Notes: a model not told the origin generated them from the letters alone. DNA of 64,000 nt from Hyphomicrobiales bacterium (GCA_002869065.1 PKTR01000007.1:220932-284931); one strand, 5' to 3'; positions 26,159-36,890 are shown, counted from the first letter of the stretch. Numbers and translations are program-made.

Positions 26159-27748
26159 CTAACGTCCGTAGACGATGGTCGGCAGCCAGGTCGCCAGATC
26201 CGGCAGGTACCAGAGCACGGCAAGCGCAAAGAGCTGGATCAGCACGAACGGAATGATGCCGATATAGATGTCGGTCGTCTTCACCGACGGCGGCGCAACA
26301 CCGCGCAGATAGAACAGCGCGAAGCCGAAGGGCGGCGTCAGGAAAGACGTCTGCAGGTTGATTGCCATCATGACGCCGAGCCAGACCGGGCTCATCGGCA
26401 TGCCGTTCGGCATTTCCATCATCAGCAGGATCGGCGCCACCAGCGGCACCACCACGAAGACGATTTCGAGGAAGTCGAGGAAGAAGCCGAGGAAGAACAT
26501 CAACAGCATCACGGCGATCATCGCACCGAGCGCACCGCCCGGCAGGCCGGTCAGCGCCTCATGCACCATTTCCTCGCCGCCAAGACCGCGGAACACCAGG
26601 CTGAACAGCGCAGCACCGATCAGAATGACAAACACCATCGAGGAAATCTGCGTCGTCGAGCGCATCACCGAGACGAGCACATCCTGGTTCCAGACCCGCC
26701 ACAGCGCGACCAGCAGACCCCAGGCAAGGCCGACACACAGCACCACCGCCAGAACGATGCCGATCATGTCGCCGGTGCCGATCTCGGTGCGCGCGACGCG
26801 CAGATCGACATAGGCGGTCAGCACCAGAACGCCGATCAGCGACGCCGCCGCGATATAGATCGGCAGCGGCCGGTTCTCGGCCAGCCGGTAGCCGGCGAGA
26901 AGCGTCGCGCCGACCGCACCGACGGACGCCGCCTCGGTGGGCGTCGCGATGCCGGCGAGGATCGAGCCGAGCACCGCAACGATCAGCACGATCGGCGGCA
27001 GCAACGCATGCAGCACCTGGCTCAGCGTCACCGATCCGGCCTCCTCTTCCGGCATCGCCGGCGAGGTATCGGGCCAGAAGATCGCGACGAAGATCTGGTA
27101 GAGCATGTACATGCCGACGAGCAGCAGGCCCGGAATCAGCGCGCCTGCGAAGAGGTCGCCGACCGACACCGTCTCGGGCGAGAAGATGCCCATGTCGAGC
27201 TGCGCCTTCTGATAGGCGTTCGACAGCTGGTCGCCGAGAATGACGAGCACGATGGAGGGCGGAATGATCTGGCCGAGCGTACCGGCGGCGGCGATCGAGC
27301 CGCAGGCGAGCCGCGGGCTGTAGCCGCGCTTCAGCATGGTCGGCAACGAGAGAAGCCCCATGGTGACGACGGTCGCGCCGACGATGCCGGTGGACGCGGC
27401 AAGCAGCGCGCCGACGATCGACACCGAGAGGCCGAGACCGCCGCGCAGCCGGCCGAACAGCCGGCCCATCGTCTCGAGCAGTTCCTCAGCAACCTTGGAG
27501 CGCTCGAGCATCACGCCCATGAACACGAACAACGGCACCGCGATCAGCACCTCGTTGGTCATGGTGCCGAAGATGCGTTGCGGGAACGCCTGCAGGAACG
27601 ACAGGTCGAACACGCCGGCCGAGTAGCCGATCACGGCGAAGATCAGCGCCGTGCCGGAAAGCGTAAAGGCCACCGGGAAGCCGGCGAGCAGAAGCACGCA
27701 GACCACCGCGAACATCAGGACGTCGAGAGTATGTGCAAAACCTTCCAT
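26159..27748 (-). CDS. TRAP transporter large permease (DctM type), TakP-linked
   Basis: 529 residues, about 100 longer than a standard DctM. Conserved segments: TGIVGATVVTMGLLSLPTMLKRGYSPRLACGSIAAAGTLGQIIPPSIVLVILGDQ, and GFFLDFLEIVFVVVPLVAPIL near the C-terminus. The extra length is a central membrane-rich insertion at about residues 275-365, typical of permeases of the TakP/mannitol-chloroaromatic TRAP subgroup. Functions with the 27759 and 28479 genes as a Na+-driven solute importer. Confidence 0.88.
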   Translation of the reverse strand: MEGFAHTLDVLMFAVVCVLLLAGFPVAFTLSGTALIFAVIGYSAGVFDLSFLQAFPQRIFGTMTNEVLIAVPLFVFMGVMLERSKVAEELLETMGRLFGRLRGGLGLSVSIVGALLAASTGIVGATVVTMGLLSLPTMLKRGYSPRLACGSIAAAGTLGQIIPPSIVLVILGDQLSNAYQKAQLDMGIFSPETVSVGDLFAGALIPGLLLVGMYMLYQIFVAIFWPDTSPAMPEEEAGSVTLSQVLHALLPPIVLIVAVLGSILAGIATPTEAASVGAVGATLLAGYRLAENRPLPIYIAAASLIGVLVLTAYVDLRVARTEIGTGDMIGIVLAVVLCVGLAWGLLVALWRVWNQDVLVSVMRSTTQISSMVFVILIGAALFSLVFRGLGGEEMVHEALTGLPGGALGAMIAVMLLMFFLGFFLDFLEIVFVVVPLVAPILLMMEMPNGMPMSPVWLGVMMAINLQTSFLTPPFGFALFYLRGVAPPSVKTTDIYIGIIPFVLIQLFALAVLWYLPDLATWLPTIVYGR

Positions 27749-27758
27749 GACCGCCCCC

Positions 27759-28298
27759 TCACTCGCTCTCGGTGACAGCGCGGAGAGCCTTCAGCTCACC
27801 TTCGTCGCCGCCAAGCGCCAGCAATGAACGCAACATCATGGAAACGCCCTGCAAGCCCATCTGCACCGCAAACACGATGATCGCGGTCTTGAGGAGATAA
27901 ACGCCCTGGATACCCGAGGTTTCCTTCGAGCCTTCCATCACCGCCCAGGAATTGGCGACATAGCCCCAAGACACCCAGACAATGAGAACGCACACGGGAA
28001 CGAGCAGGACCAGGCTGCCGACCAGATTCACCATCGCCTTCAGCCGGGGATTGGCTTCCCGGTAGAAGATATCGACCCGCACATGGCCGTCGTCGTGCAG
28101 CGTGTAGGCGGCTGCCAGCATGAACAAGAGGGCATGCATGTAGACGATCGATTCCTGCATCCAGATCGAGCCCATGCCGAACACGTAGCGTCCGACGACG
28201 ACGACGAACTGGACCAGTACGATCAACAAAGCGAACCAGGCAACGAAACGACCGATGCGGTCGTTCACGGCATCGATGGCAGCGGCAAGCGCGCGCAT
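27759..28298 (-). CDS. TRAP transporter small permease (DctQ type)
   Basis: 179 residues with four hydrophobic helices; the DctQ signature is visible as FVVVVGRYVFGMGSIWMQESIVYMHALLFMLAAAYTLHDDGHVRVDIFY. It ends 10 bp before the large permease start. A 180-bp gap with a hairpin separates it from the binding-protein gene upstream. Confidence 0.88.
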   Translation of the reverse strand: MRALAAAIDAVNDRIGRFVAWFALLIVLVQFVVVVGRYVFGMGSIWMQESIVYMHALLFMLAAAYTLHDDGHVRVDIFYREANPRLKAMVNLVGSLVLLVPVCVLIVWVSWGYVANSWAVMEGSKETSGIQGVYLLKTAIIVFAVQMGLQGVSMMLRSLLALGGDEGELKALRAVTESE

Positions 28299-28417
28299 AT
28301 GCCCTTACTCCCTATTCCCCGAGGGGCTGCGCCATCCCGGCGTTCCCTCACCCCTTCTGCGTTGCCTGCACCTGTCGGGCGGCTGCGGATTCAGAGGCGT
28401 GAGCCAAGTGTGGAAAG

Positions 28418-28448
28418 GGCGCGAACACCGATCAAAGGTGTCCGCGCC
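28418..28448 (-). promoter_or_regulatory. Intercistronic hairpin after the TakP-like gene
   Basis: GGCGCG-A-ACACC / GGTGT-C-CGCGCC, eleven pairs around one mismatch with a 7-nt loop, 30 bp past the binding-protein stop. Probably stabilises that message or partly terminates before the permease genes. Confidence 0.55.
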
Positions 28449-28478
28449 ATTCCTGTTTTCAGACGAAATGTCGTCGGA

Positions 28479-29567
28479 TTACGAGCCGAGCACCCGCGAG
28501 CGGGCGTTCAGATAGGCCTGCTCGGCGATGCCGCCCCAGTTGCCCAGATCCGTACGCGCCTTGGCGAAGCTCTCGTAGATGCGCTTGCCCATGTCGTCGT
28601 CGGCAGCGGCGGCGACCACTTCGTTGCTGACCTTGCCGATCGCGTCGAAGACTTCGTCCGGGAACTTCTTGAGCTGGACGCCGTGCTTGTTGATCAGCGT
28701 GTCGAGCGCGGTACCGTTGTTTGCGTTGAATTCCGCATACATGGAAGCGGCATCGGCCTTCATCGCAGACTTGATGATTTCCTGGTCCGAAGCAGACAGC
28801 TTGTCCCAGACGCCCTTGTTCATGCCCGAGGACAGAACCGTGCCCGGCTCATGGAAGCCCGGATAGTAGTAGTACTTGGTGACCTTGTAGAAGCCGAAGG
28901 CCAGGTCGTTCCACGGGCCAACCCACTCGGTCGCGTCGATGGCGCCCGACTGCAGCGACGGGAAGATTTCGCCGCCCGGCAGCGAAACGGCGGTCGCGCC
29001 GAGCTGGCGCAGGACTTCGCCGCCGAGGCCCGGCATGCGCATCTTCAGACCCTTGAGGTCTTCAAGCGTGTTGATTTCCTTGTTGAACCAGCCGCCCATC
29101 TGGACGCCCGTGTTACCCGCGATGAACGGCTTGATGTTGAAGCCGGCTGCGAGTTCGTCCCACAGCTCCTGGCCGCCCATATTGTGCACCCAGGCGTCCA
29201 TTTCCGCGGCCGTCAGGCCGAGCGGCACGGCGGCGAAGAAGTTGAAGCCCTTGTGCTTGCCCTGCCAGTAGTACTCGGCGCCGTGATACATGTCGGCGGT
29301 ACCGGTCGAAACGGCGTCGAACGACTCGAACGGCGGCACCAGTTCGCCAGCGGCGAACAGCTTCACGGTGATGCGGCCATCGGTCATGGTCGTGATGCGG
29401 TCGGCGAGACGCTGCGCACCGGTGCCAAGGCCCGGGAAGTTCTTCGGCCACGTGGTGACCATCTTCAGCTCCATCTTGCCTTGGGCGAGAGCCGGAGCGG
29501 CAAGAGCCGAACCAGCAACAGCACCACCGGCAAGACCGGCTTTCTTCAGGAACGAACGGCGATCCAT
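28479..29567 (-). CDS. TRAP substrate-binding protein, TakP-like (2-oxoacid type)
   Basis: 362-residue periplasmic receptor exported by the Tat pathway (MDRRSFLKKAG, then an Ala-rich hydrophobic stretch to ALAQ). Start at 29567 follows GGAGGAAAT. LKMRMPGLGGEVLRQLGATAVSLPGGEIF and DATEWVGPWND match the subgroup of R. sphaeroides TakP, which binds pyruvate and other 2-oxoacids with a cation; ligand here is inferred. With the two permease genes it forms a complete TRAP system. Confidence 0.85.
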   Translation of the reverse strand: MDRRSFLKKAGLAGGAVAGSALAAPALAQGKMELKMVTTWPKNFPGLGTGAQRLADRITTMTDGRITVKLFAAGELVPPFESFDAVSTGTADMYHGAEYYWQGKHKGFNFFAAVPLGLTAAEMDAWVHNMGGQELWDELAAGFNIKPFIAGNTGVQMGGWFNKEINTLEDLKGLKMRMPGLGGEVLRQLGATAVSLPGGEIFPSLQSGAIDATEWVGPWNDLAFGFYKVTKYYYYPGFHEPGTVLSSGMNKGVWDKLSASDQEIIKSAMKADAASMYAEFNANNGTALDTLINKHGVQLKKFPDEVFDAIGKVSNEVVAAAADDDMGKRIYESFAKARTDLGNWGGIAEQAYLNARSRVLGS

Positions 29568-29910
29568 GGATTTCCTCCCAAAAGGTCGAAACTCGAAAAT
29601 GAGTCGGTGAGAGTCGGGTATCCCCTTTTTTTCTCCCGACCCGTACGAGACCGCAGAGGGTGCGATCTCCTGCCAAGAGTTAAAGCGCAAACCTCATCGG
29701 CATACAAGGGTCTGCAGCCAAATGGGCAGATATTCTGACCACTTGACGCAAGGAGCAGACCCCTCCGCGACGTCACCCGCAGCATCGGCGCCAGCGGGCG
29801 GCAATGACCGTCTCGCCATTGTCGAAAAACTGTGGCACTCATAGGCCGCGCCCGCGACCCGGGCGCCGCTCTTTTTCGGGCGGCCGTCTCAAAATAAAAA
29901 GCGAACGAAC
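29568..29910. other. 343-bp divergent intergenic region
   Basis: Lies between the TakP-like gene (minus) and the amidotransferase gene (plus), so it should hold both promoters. A GTCGGG-N16-CCCGAC dyad at 29613-29640 is 46 bp upstream of the TakP-like start. No RNA gene or small coding frame with family features was seen. Confidence 0.4.
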
Positions 29911-30657
29911 ATGACCGCACCCGTCATTCTCGTCACCGGCGACGTCAGGAACTTCGAAAACTATTTCTGGCACGCCGCGACCTCGATCTACATGAACGCC
30001 GTCGTCTCGGGCGCCGGCGGCATTCCGCTCATCCTGCCCGCCCTTGGCTCGCGCATCGACATCAACACCGTGCTCGACCGGGTCGATGGCGTGCTCGCAA
30101 CCGGCTCGCGCACCAACGTCCACCCGCAGACCTACGGCGTCATGCCGGCGGAAAAATACGAGCCCTACGACCCCGATCGCGACGCGACCACGCTGCCGCT
30201 GATCGAAACGACGATCGCGCGCGGCATTCCCCTCCTTGCGGTTTGCCGGGGTTTTCAGGAACTCAACGTGGTCCTCGGCGGCACGCTTGCGACCGAAATC
30301 CAGGAACAGCCGGGCCGCATGGACCACCGCGCACCGGCATCGGACAGTCAGGACGAACGCTTCCGCCTGGTGCACGATCTGATCCCGACCGAAGGCGGAC
30401 GTCTCGCCTCGATCGTCGGCGACGGACCGATCCGCATCAACTCGATCCACCGCCAGGGCATCGACCGCCTCGCCGACGGGCTGACCGTCGAAGGCGTGGC
30501 GCCCGATGGCGTCATCGAGGCGGTGTCGGTTACCGACGCACCGGCGTGGACGCTCGGCGTGCAATGGCATCCGGAATACTGGGTCGACAGCGATCCGCCC
30601 TCGAAGCAGATCTTCAACGCCTTCGGCGACGCCGTCCGCGCCCGCCTGAGCGCCTGA
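29911..30657 (+). CDS. Class I glutamine amidotransferase, gamma-glutamyl-GABA hydrolase-like
   Basis: 248 residues, peptidase C26 fold. The nucleophile Cys is in LLAVCRGFQELNVVLGGTL, and the His-Glu pair in GVQWHPEYW. The N-terminal PVILVTGDVRN and the internal VDGVLATGSRTNVHP are typical of PuuD-type hydrolases that release glutamate from gamma-glutamyl amides in polyamine degradation. No other Puu genes are nearby, so the exact substrate is open. The YbfB-like transporter gene follows after 14 bp. Confidence 0.85.
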   Translation: MTAPVILVTGDVRNFENYFWHAATSIYMNAVVSGAGGIPLILPALGSRIDINTVLDRVDGVLATGSRTNVHPQTYGVMPAEKYEPYDPDRDATTLPLIETTIARGIPLLAVCRGFQELNVVLGGTLATEIQEQPGRMDHRAPASDSQDERFRLVHDLIPTEGGRLASIVGDGPIRINSIHRQGIDRLADGLTVEGVAPDGVIEAVSVTDAPAWTLGVQWHPEYWVDSDPPSKQIFNAFGDAVRARLSA

Positions 30658-30671
30658 CTGACCGGCCGACC

Positions 30672-31847
30672 GTGACCGAGGCGAAGCCGCATAACCCGGT
30701 CATGGTCGCGCTTGGCGGCGCGATTGCGCTTGCCGCGGCCATGGGCATCGGCCGCTTCGCCTACACGCCGATCCTGCCCTTCATGGTCGATGGCCTCGGC
30801 ATGACCGCCGCCGAGGCGGGCGTCCTCGCGTCGGTGAATTATCTCGGCTACATGCTCGGCGCCCTCGCCGGTGCCCTCGCCGTGCTGCCCGGCGGCAGGC
30901 GCCTGTGGTTCCTGACGGCCCTTGGCGTCAGCGCGGCGACGACGCTTGCCATGGGCATGACGGAAAGCATGGGGCTCTTCCTCGCGCTTCGTTTCGCGTC
31001 CGGCGTCGCCAGCGCCTTCGTGCTGGTCTTTTCCTCCGCCCTCGTCCTTGACCGGCTCGCCGAATCCGGCCGCTTCGGCCTCTCCGCGTTGCATTTCGCC
31101 GGTGTCGGCAGCGGCATCGCGCTGTCCTCCGTATTGATCGCAGCGCTTGCGACAACCGGCCTCGACTGGTCCGGCCTGTGGCTGGCGAGCGGCGCCGTCG
31201 CCCTCCTCGCCCTTCTTTTCGCGACCGTGCTGGTACCCCCCGAAGGCGCCGCACCTGCAGCTCCGCCAAAGCCGACGAAGCGCGAGCCGATCAACCCCCG
31301 CCTCGTCGCCATCGTCGTGGCTTACGGCCTGTTCGGCTTCGGCTACGTCATCACCGCGACCTTCATTTCGACCATCGTGCGCTTTTCCCCGCCGGTGCAG
31401 GTTCTCGAACCCTATGTCTGGCTTGCCGTCGGCCTCGCCGCCGCGCCCTCGGTTGCCTTCTGGGGGCCGATCGGACGGCGCATCGGCAACGATCGCGCCT
31501 TCGCGCTCGCCTGTCTGGTCGAAGCAATCGGCGTCGCCGCAAGCGTGTTCGACACATCGAAACTGGCGATCCTGCTCGCCGCAATCCTGCTCGGCGGCAC
31601 CATCATGGGCATCACCGCACTCGGCCTGATCCATGCCCGTGCGCTCACCAAGGGCGATCCGCGCCGCTCGATGGCGCTGATGACCGCCTCCTTCGGCGTC
31701 GGCCAGATGGTCGGCCCGACCTTTGCCGGATATGCGCACCAGCTCGGTGACAGCTTTCTTGTTCCAACGCTGATTGCGGCCGGCGTTCTCCTCGTCGCGG
31801 CCTTTCTCGTCACCCCGCCCTGGCGCATGTTCGAACGCCGCGACTGA
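30672..31847 (+). CDS. YbfB/YjiJ family MFS transporter
   Basis: 391 residues with about 12 transmembrane segments. The N-terminal GIGRFAYTPILPFM, NYLGYMLGALAG and the central NPRLVAIVVAYGLFGFGYVITATFISTIVR are diagnostic for this family; substrate unknown. The start is probably the GTG at 30672 (a frame to 30243 overlaps the preceding gene); the ATG at 30702 would remove part of the usual N-terminus. No good ribosome site is seen, so coupling to the upstream gene is likely. Confidence 0.85.
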   Translation: MTEAKPHNPVMVALGGAIALAAAMGIGRFAYTPILPFMVDGLGMTAAEAGVLASVNYLGYMLGALAGALAVLPGGRRLWFLTALGVSAATTLAMGMTESMGLFLALRFASGVASAFVLVFSSALVLDRLAESGRFGLSALHFAGVGSGIALSSVLIAALATTGLDWSGLWLASGAVALLALLFATVLVPPEGAAPAAPPKPTKREPINPRLVAIVVAYGLFGFGYVITATFISTIVRFSPPVQVLEPYVWLAVGLAAAPSVAFWGPIGRRIGNDRAFALACLVEAIGVAASVFDTSKLAILLAAILLGGTIMGITALGLIHARALTKGDPRRSMALMTASFGVGQMVGPTFAGYAHQLGDSFLVPTLIAAGVLLVAAFLVTPPWRMFERRD

Positions 31848-31867
31848 TCCGTTTTCCTCGCCAGCCG

Positions 31868-31898
31868 AAAGAAAACGCCGCACCCGAAGGCGCGGCGT
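31868..31898 (-). terminator. Intrinsic terminator of dctPQM
   Basis: ACGCCGC / GCGGCGT stem (31875-31881 and 31892-31898). On the minus strand it runs into TTTTCTTTC. It sits 31 bp after the stop of the large permease gene and is convergent with the MFS gene on the plus strand. Confidence 0.7.
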
Positions 31899-31928
31899 CT
31901 GCTGTTCAATCTCTAAGACGTGGCAACG

Positions 31929-33332
31929 CTAGTGCAGCGTCACCACTTCCGGCCCCATCAGCGATACCGGCAGGAAGGTCGAGATCCACGGCACGTAGGT
32001 GACGATGACCAGGAAGATCGCCAGGATCGCCAGCCACGGCAGCGCCGCCTTGACGACCGCCATCACCGGCATGCCCGCGACGCCTGATGTTACGAACAGG
32101 TTCAGACCCACCGGCGGTGTGATCATGCCAATCTCCATGTTCACCACCATGATGATGCCGAGATGAATCGGATCGATACCGAGCTGCATGGCGATCGGGA
32201 ACACCAGCGGAGCGACGATGACGATGAGGCCCGAGGGTTCCATGAACTGCCCGCCGATCAGCAGGATCACGTTGACCGCGATCAGGAAGGTCCACCACGA
32301 GAAGCCGTAGTCGAGCATCGCCGCGGCAATCGTCTGCGGCACCTGTTCGCTGGTCAGCACATGCTTGAGGATCAGCGCGTTGGCGATGATGAACATCAGC
32401 ATGAAGGTGAGCCGGCCGGCTTCGAGCAGGGTCTTCTTGGTTTCGGGGTGATAGAACGCCGGAATGAAGGCCCGCACCACCACGAACAGATTGCGCGCAA
32501 TCGCGGTACCGACCGCCTCGCCGTCCTTGCGCATCGGTACGCCTTTCAGCGGACCCATGTCACGATAGACGAAATTGGCGATAAGGAACGCGTAGACCGC
32601 GGCGACGGCGGCCGCTTCGGTCGGCGTGAAGATGCCGCCATAGATGCCGCCGAGAATGATGACGATCAGCATCAGGCCCCAGAACGCATCCGCGCCGGCG
32701 GCGATGATCTCTTCCCAGCCCTTCCACGGTTCCGCCGGCAGATGCTTGACCCGCGCGGCGACATAGATGCCGATCATCAGCATCAGACCGGCGATCAGGC
32801 CGGGGATGACACCGGCGAGGAACATGCGCCCGACCGACACGTCGGTGGCCGCCGCATAGACGACCATGACGATGGACGGCGGAATGAGGATGCCGAGCGT
32901 GCCGGCGTTGCAGATCACGCCGGCGGCGAAGTCGCGCGTATAGCCGACCTGGCGCATGCCGGCGATGACGATCGAGCCGATCGCCACCACGGTCGCCGGC
33001 GACGAGCCGGACAGGGCGGCGAACAGCATGCAGGCGAACACGCCGGCAATCGCCAGACCGCCGCGCATATGGCCGACGCAGGCAATCGCGAAGCGGATGA
33101 TGCGCCGCGCCACACCGCCCGTCGACATGAAGGCCGACGACAGGATGAAGTAGGGAATGGCGAGCAGCGTGTAGTGCTCCATCGACTCGAACAGCTTGCC
33201 GGCGATGGAAGCCAGCGAGTCGGTGGAGAACGTCATCATGATGATCAGGCTCGACAGGCCGAGCGAGATCGCGATGGGAACGCCGATCAGCAGAAAGCCG
33301 ATGACGAGGGCAAAGAGGATAATGGCAACCAT
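31929..33332 (-). CDS. dctM: C4-dicarboxylate TRAP large permease
   Basis: 467 residues, about 12-13 membrane segments. DctM signatures: SGSSPATVVAIGSIVIAGMRQVGYTRDFAAGVICNAGTLGILIPPSIVMVVYAA and NMEIGMITPPVGLNLFVTSGVAGM. A hydrophilic stretch at about 240-285 (MRKDGEAVG) is longer than in short DctM proteins. Starts 3 bp after dctQ; with dctP/dctQ and the adjacent dctBD genes the assignment to succinate/malate/fumarate uptake is well supported. Confidence 0.9.
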   Translation of the reverse strand: MVAIILFALVIGFLLIGVPIAISLGLSSLIIMMTFSTDSLASIAGKLFESMEHYTLLAIPYFILSSAFMSTGGVARRIIRFAIACVGHMRGGLAIAGVFACMLFAALSGSSPATVVAIGSIVIAGMRQVGYTRDFAAGVICNAGTLGILIPPSIVMVVYAAATDVSVGRMFLAGVIPGLIAGLMLMIGIYVAARVKHLPAEPWKGWEEIIAAGADAFWGLMLIVIILGGIYGGIFTPTEAAAVAAVYAFLIANFVYRDMGPLKGVPMRKDGEAVGTAIARNLFVVVRAFIPAFYHPETKKTLLEAGRLTFMLMFIIANALILKHVLTSEQVPQTIAAAMLDYGFSWWTFLIAVNVILLIGGQFMEPSGLIVIVAPLVFPIAMQLGIDPIHLGIIMVVNMEIGMITPPVGLNLFVTSGVAGMPVMAVVKAALPWLAILAIFLVIVTYVPWISTFLPVSLMGPEVVTLH

Positions 33333-33335
33333 AGC

Positions 33336-33944
33336 CTACTTCTCCCCTTTGTTCGCTTGTGCAGCCTCGGCGACCATGTCCTCGGCCTCATGGCTGGCGA
33401 TCACCATCGTCTGCTTGCCGATGAGAATGTTGAAGGCGGCCTGCAGAAAGCGGAGCAGCAACAGCAGCATGCCGAACGGCAGGATGAAATACGGTACGTA
33501 GCGTGGCAGCCGCTCGTAGGTCGCTTCGCCATTCTCGACCAGACCGAACAGGCTTTGCAGCCAGATCGGGAACGGCAGATCCTGCGTTTCGAGAAACGAC
33601 GCCTTGTAGGCGAACTTCGACCAGTAGTCCCAGCCGGCCTTCAGCATGATCGCCGCATAGGCGATGCAGGCGGCGACCGCCAGCAGGCCGAGGATGCGCC
33701 GCGTCGACGGCGAGAAGGTGTTGACCAGCGCGTCGACGCCGAGATGCGAGACGATCTTCACGCCGTAGGAGGCACCGAAAATCACCAGCCAGGCGAAGAT
33801 GAAGGTGGTCAGCTCCAGAGCCCACAGGAGGTTGGAGTTGAAAACATAGCGCGCGACGACATTGGAAAATGTCGTCAATGTCATCAGGCCGAGCAGAACC
33901 GCGATCACGGTCTCCTCGATATCGTTGATTATGCGTGCGAACAT
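33336..33944 (-). CDS. dctQ: C4-dicarboxylate TRAP small permease
   Basis: 202 residues with four membrane helices. MTLTTFSNVVARYVFNSNLLWALELTTFIFAWLVIFGASYGVKIVSHLGVDAL is the DctQ core. An insertion (about residues 110-150, DYWSKFAYKASFLETQDLP) between helices 3 and 4 is shared with other long DctQ proteins. Separated from dctP by 268 bp containing a strong hairpin. Confidence 0.9.
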   Translation of the reverse strand: MFARIINDIEETVIAVLLGLMTLTTFSNVVARYVFNSNLLWALELTTFIFAWLVIFGASYGVKIVSHLGVDALVNTFSPSTRRILGLLAVAACIAYAAIMLKAGWDYWSKFAYKASFLETQDLPFPIWLQSLFGLVENGEATYERLPRYVPYFILPFGMLLLLLRFLQAAFNILIGKQTMVIASHEAEDMVAEAAQANKGEK

Positions 33945-34163
33945 CGCCCCGCCCTTCCTGTTCGGCCGCCACGCTTCTGCGCCCGGTCAGCCGGCATCTC
34001 CCCGCAGCGGAAGGACAGCCGCAAGGGCACGAGTTCCGCCGTCTTGTTGTGTTGAGCCCCTCCCCGCGGCGCCCGGCGCCTGCAGGGTTCGTCTTCGGTT
34101 CGGCCATTCCGCCCGGCACCCGGGCGATCGGCGGCAGCACACCGCCGGCCACTGCGAAGACAG

Positions 34164-34187
34164 GGCAAGGGGGCGAACCCCCTTGCC
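34164..34187 (-). promoter_or_regulatory. Intercistronic hairpin between dctP and dctQ
   Basis: GGCAAGGGGG-CGAA-CCCCCTTGCC, perfect 10-bp stem, 26 bp past the dctP stop. Likely protects dctP mRNA or attenuates transcription into dctQM. The rest of the 268-bp gap shows no gene. Confidence 0.6.
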
Positions 34188-34212
34188 GTTCTCGCTGGTC
34201 CTGCTCGCAGGA

Positions 34213-35370
<1,158 letters not shown>

Positions 35371-35470
35371 TCACACCCGCGCGGCAGCGAACGGCGTCAG
35401 GCAACGCTTTTTCGTTCGCAATGCAGCAAAAACCGGAGCGATGAAACCTTTTGGTAACATTTGCCCGGCC

Positions 35471-35496
35471 GCGATGTGTCGAATCCGACACATCGC
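35471..35496. promoter_or_regulatory. Palindrome upstream of dctP, candidate DctD enhancer site
   Basis: GCGATGTGTCG-AATC-CGACACATCGC, perfect 11-bp arms with a 4-nt centre, about 200 bp upstream of the sigma-54 promoter. Position and dyad symmetry fit an upstream activator site. It lies 13 bp past the dctD stop, but no T-tract follows on the minus strand, which argues against a terminator. The 306-bp gap 35203-35508 holds this and the promoter and no gene. Confidence 0.6.
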
Positions 35497-35508
35497 AATC
35501 AGGCCGCG

Positions 35509-36873
35509 CTATTCCTCGTCGCCGAGGAAATCGGCCTTGTCGAGCTCGTAACGCTTCATCTTCTCGTAGAGCGCCTTGCGCGACAGACCGAGGCTTTCAT
35601 AGGTCGCCTTAAGGCTGCCGCCCTGACGCCGGATCTCGGCTGCGAGCAGGGCTCGTTCGAAAGCCGCCACCCGTTCCGACAGGGTCCCGGTACCGGTATC
35701 GACCACGGCCGCCTCGCCGCTGCCTGACGCACCGAAACCCGGATCGAGCCCGAGCACGAACCGGTCGGCGGCGTTGCGCAGTTCGCGCACATTGCCCGGC
35801 CAGTCGTGATGCATCAGCGCGCTCATCAGTTCCGGTGTCAGGTCGGGGATCTCGCGGCGATAGCGCGACCGCGCCTCGCGGGCCAGGTGATTGAACAGGA
35901 TTGGCAGATCTTCCTTGCGCGCCCGCAAGGGCGGCACGGTCAGCGTCACCACGTTGAGCCGGTAGTAAAGGTCCTGGCGGAACTTGCCTTCCGCGCTCGC
36001 CGCTTCGAGATCGACCTTGGTCGCGGCAAGGAAGCGGATGTCGAGCGGGATCGGCTTGTTGGAGCCGAGCCGCTCGATCGAGCGCTGCTCGATGACGCGC
36101 AGCAGCTTCACCTGCAGGTCGAGCGGCATCGACTCAATTTCATCGAGGAATACCGTGCCGCCATTGGCATGCTCGAGCTTGCCGATGCGCTGCTTGACCG
36201 CCCCGGTGAAAGCGCCAGCTTCATGCCCGAACAGTTCCGACTCGATGATATCGACCGGCAACGCACCGCAATTGATGGCAACGAACGGTCCCTTGCGGCG
36301 CGGGCTTTCCTCATGCAGCGCGCGGGCGACCACTTCCTTGCCGGCGCCCGTCTCGCCGAAGATCAGCACGTCCACATCGGCCTCGGCGAGTGCTTCGACC
36401 TCACCGCGCAGCCGCTGCACGACCGGCGTCTGGCCAACGATGCGCAGTTCGAGCCCGACGCCGCCTTCGAGTGCTTCCCGCAGCGCCCGGTTTTCAAGCA
36501 CCAGCCGGCGCTTTTCGAGCGCGCGCGCCACTGTTTCAGCAAGCCGGCTGACCGGGAACGGCTTTTCCATGAAGTCGTAGGCGCCAGCCCGCATCGCCTC
36601 GACCGCCAGCGGCACGTCGCCATGGCCGGTGATCAGGATCACCGGCAGCGCCGCGTCGATATCGAGCACGGTCTTCATCAGCTGCAACCCGTCGACCTTC
36701 GGCATGCGGATATCGGTGACGAGCACGCCGTTGAAGTCGCGACCGATATGGTCGAGCGCCCCCTCAGGCCCCGGCAGGGCATGCACCCGATGGCCGGCAA
36801 GCTCCAGCCCCTGCGCCAGCGCATCGCGCAGCGCTTCTTCGTCGTCGATCAGCAAGACAGTGCTGTGAGCCAT
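35509..36873 (-). CDS. dctD: C4-dicarboxylate response regulator, sigma-54 activator
   Basis: 454 residues: receiver domain with Asp10-Asp11 and phospho-acceptor Asp54 in LVTDIRMPKVDG; AAA+ domain with Walker A GETGAGKEVVARAL, the GAFTGA loop that touches sigma-54, and GGTVFLDEIESM; C-terminal Fis-type helix-turn-helix ATYESLGLSRKALYEKMKRY. Activates dctPQM when phosphorylated by DctB. Lies 17 bp after dctB. Confidence 0.93.
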   Translation of the reverse strand: MAHSTVLLIDDEEALRDALAQGLELAGHRVHALPGPEGALDHIGRDFNGVLVTDIRMPKVDGLQLMKTVLDIDAALPVILITGHGDVPLAVEAMRAGAYDFMEKPFPVSRLAETVARALEKRRLVLENRALREALEGGVGLELRIVGQTPVVQRLRGEVEALAEADVDVLIFGETGAGKEVVARALHEESPRRKGPFVAINCGALPVDIIESELFGHEAGAFTGAVKQRIGKLEHANGGTVFLDEIESMPLDLQVKLLRVIEQRSIERLGSNKPIPLDIRFLAATKVDLEAASAEGKFRQDLYYRLNVVTLTVPPLRARKEDLPILFNHLAREARSRYRREIPDLTPELMSALMHHDWPGNVRELRNAADRFVLGLDPGFGASGSGEAAVVDTGTGTLSERVAAFERALLAAEIRRQGGSLKATYESLGLSRKALYEKMKRYELDKADFLGDEE

Positions 36874-36890
36874 GGCCGTCCCGTGATCTC

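Noticed and set aside
35471..35496. Palindrome considered as the dctD terminator
   Set aside because: No T-tract follows on the minus strand; its position fits an activator site for dctP better.
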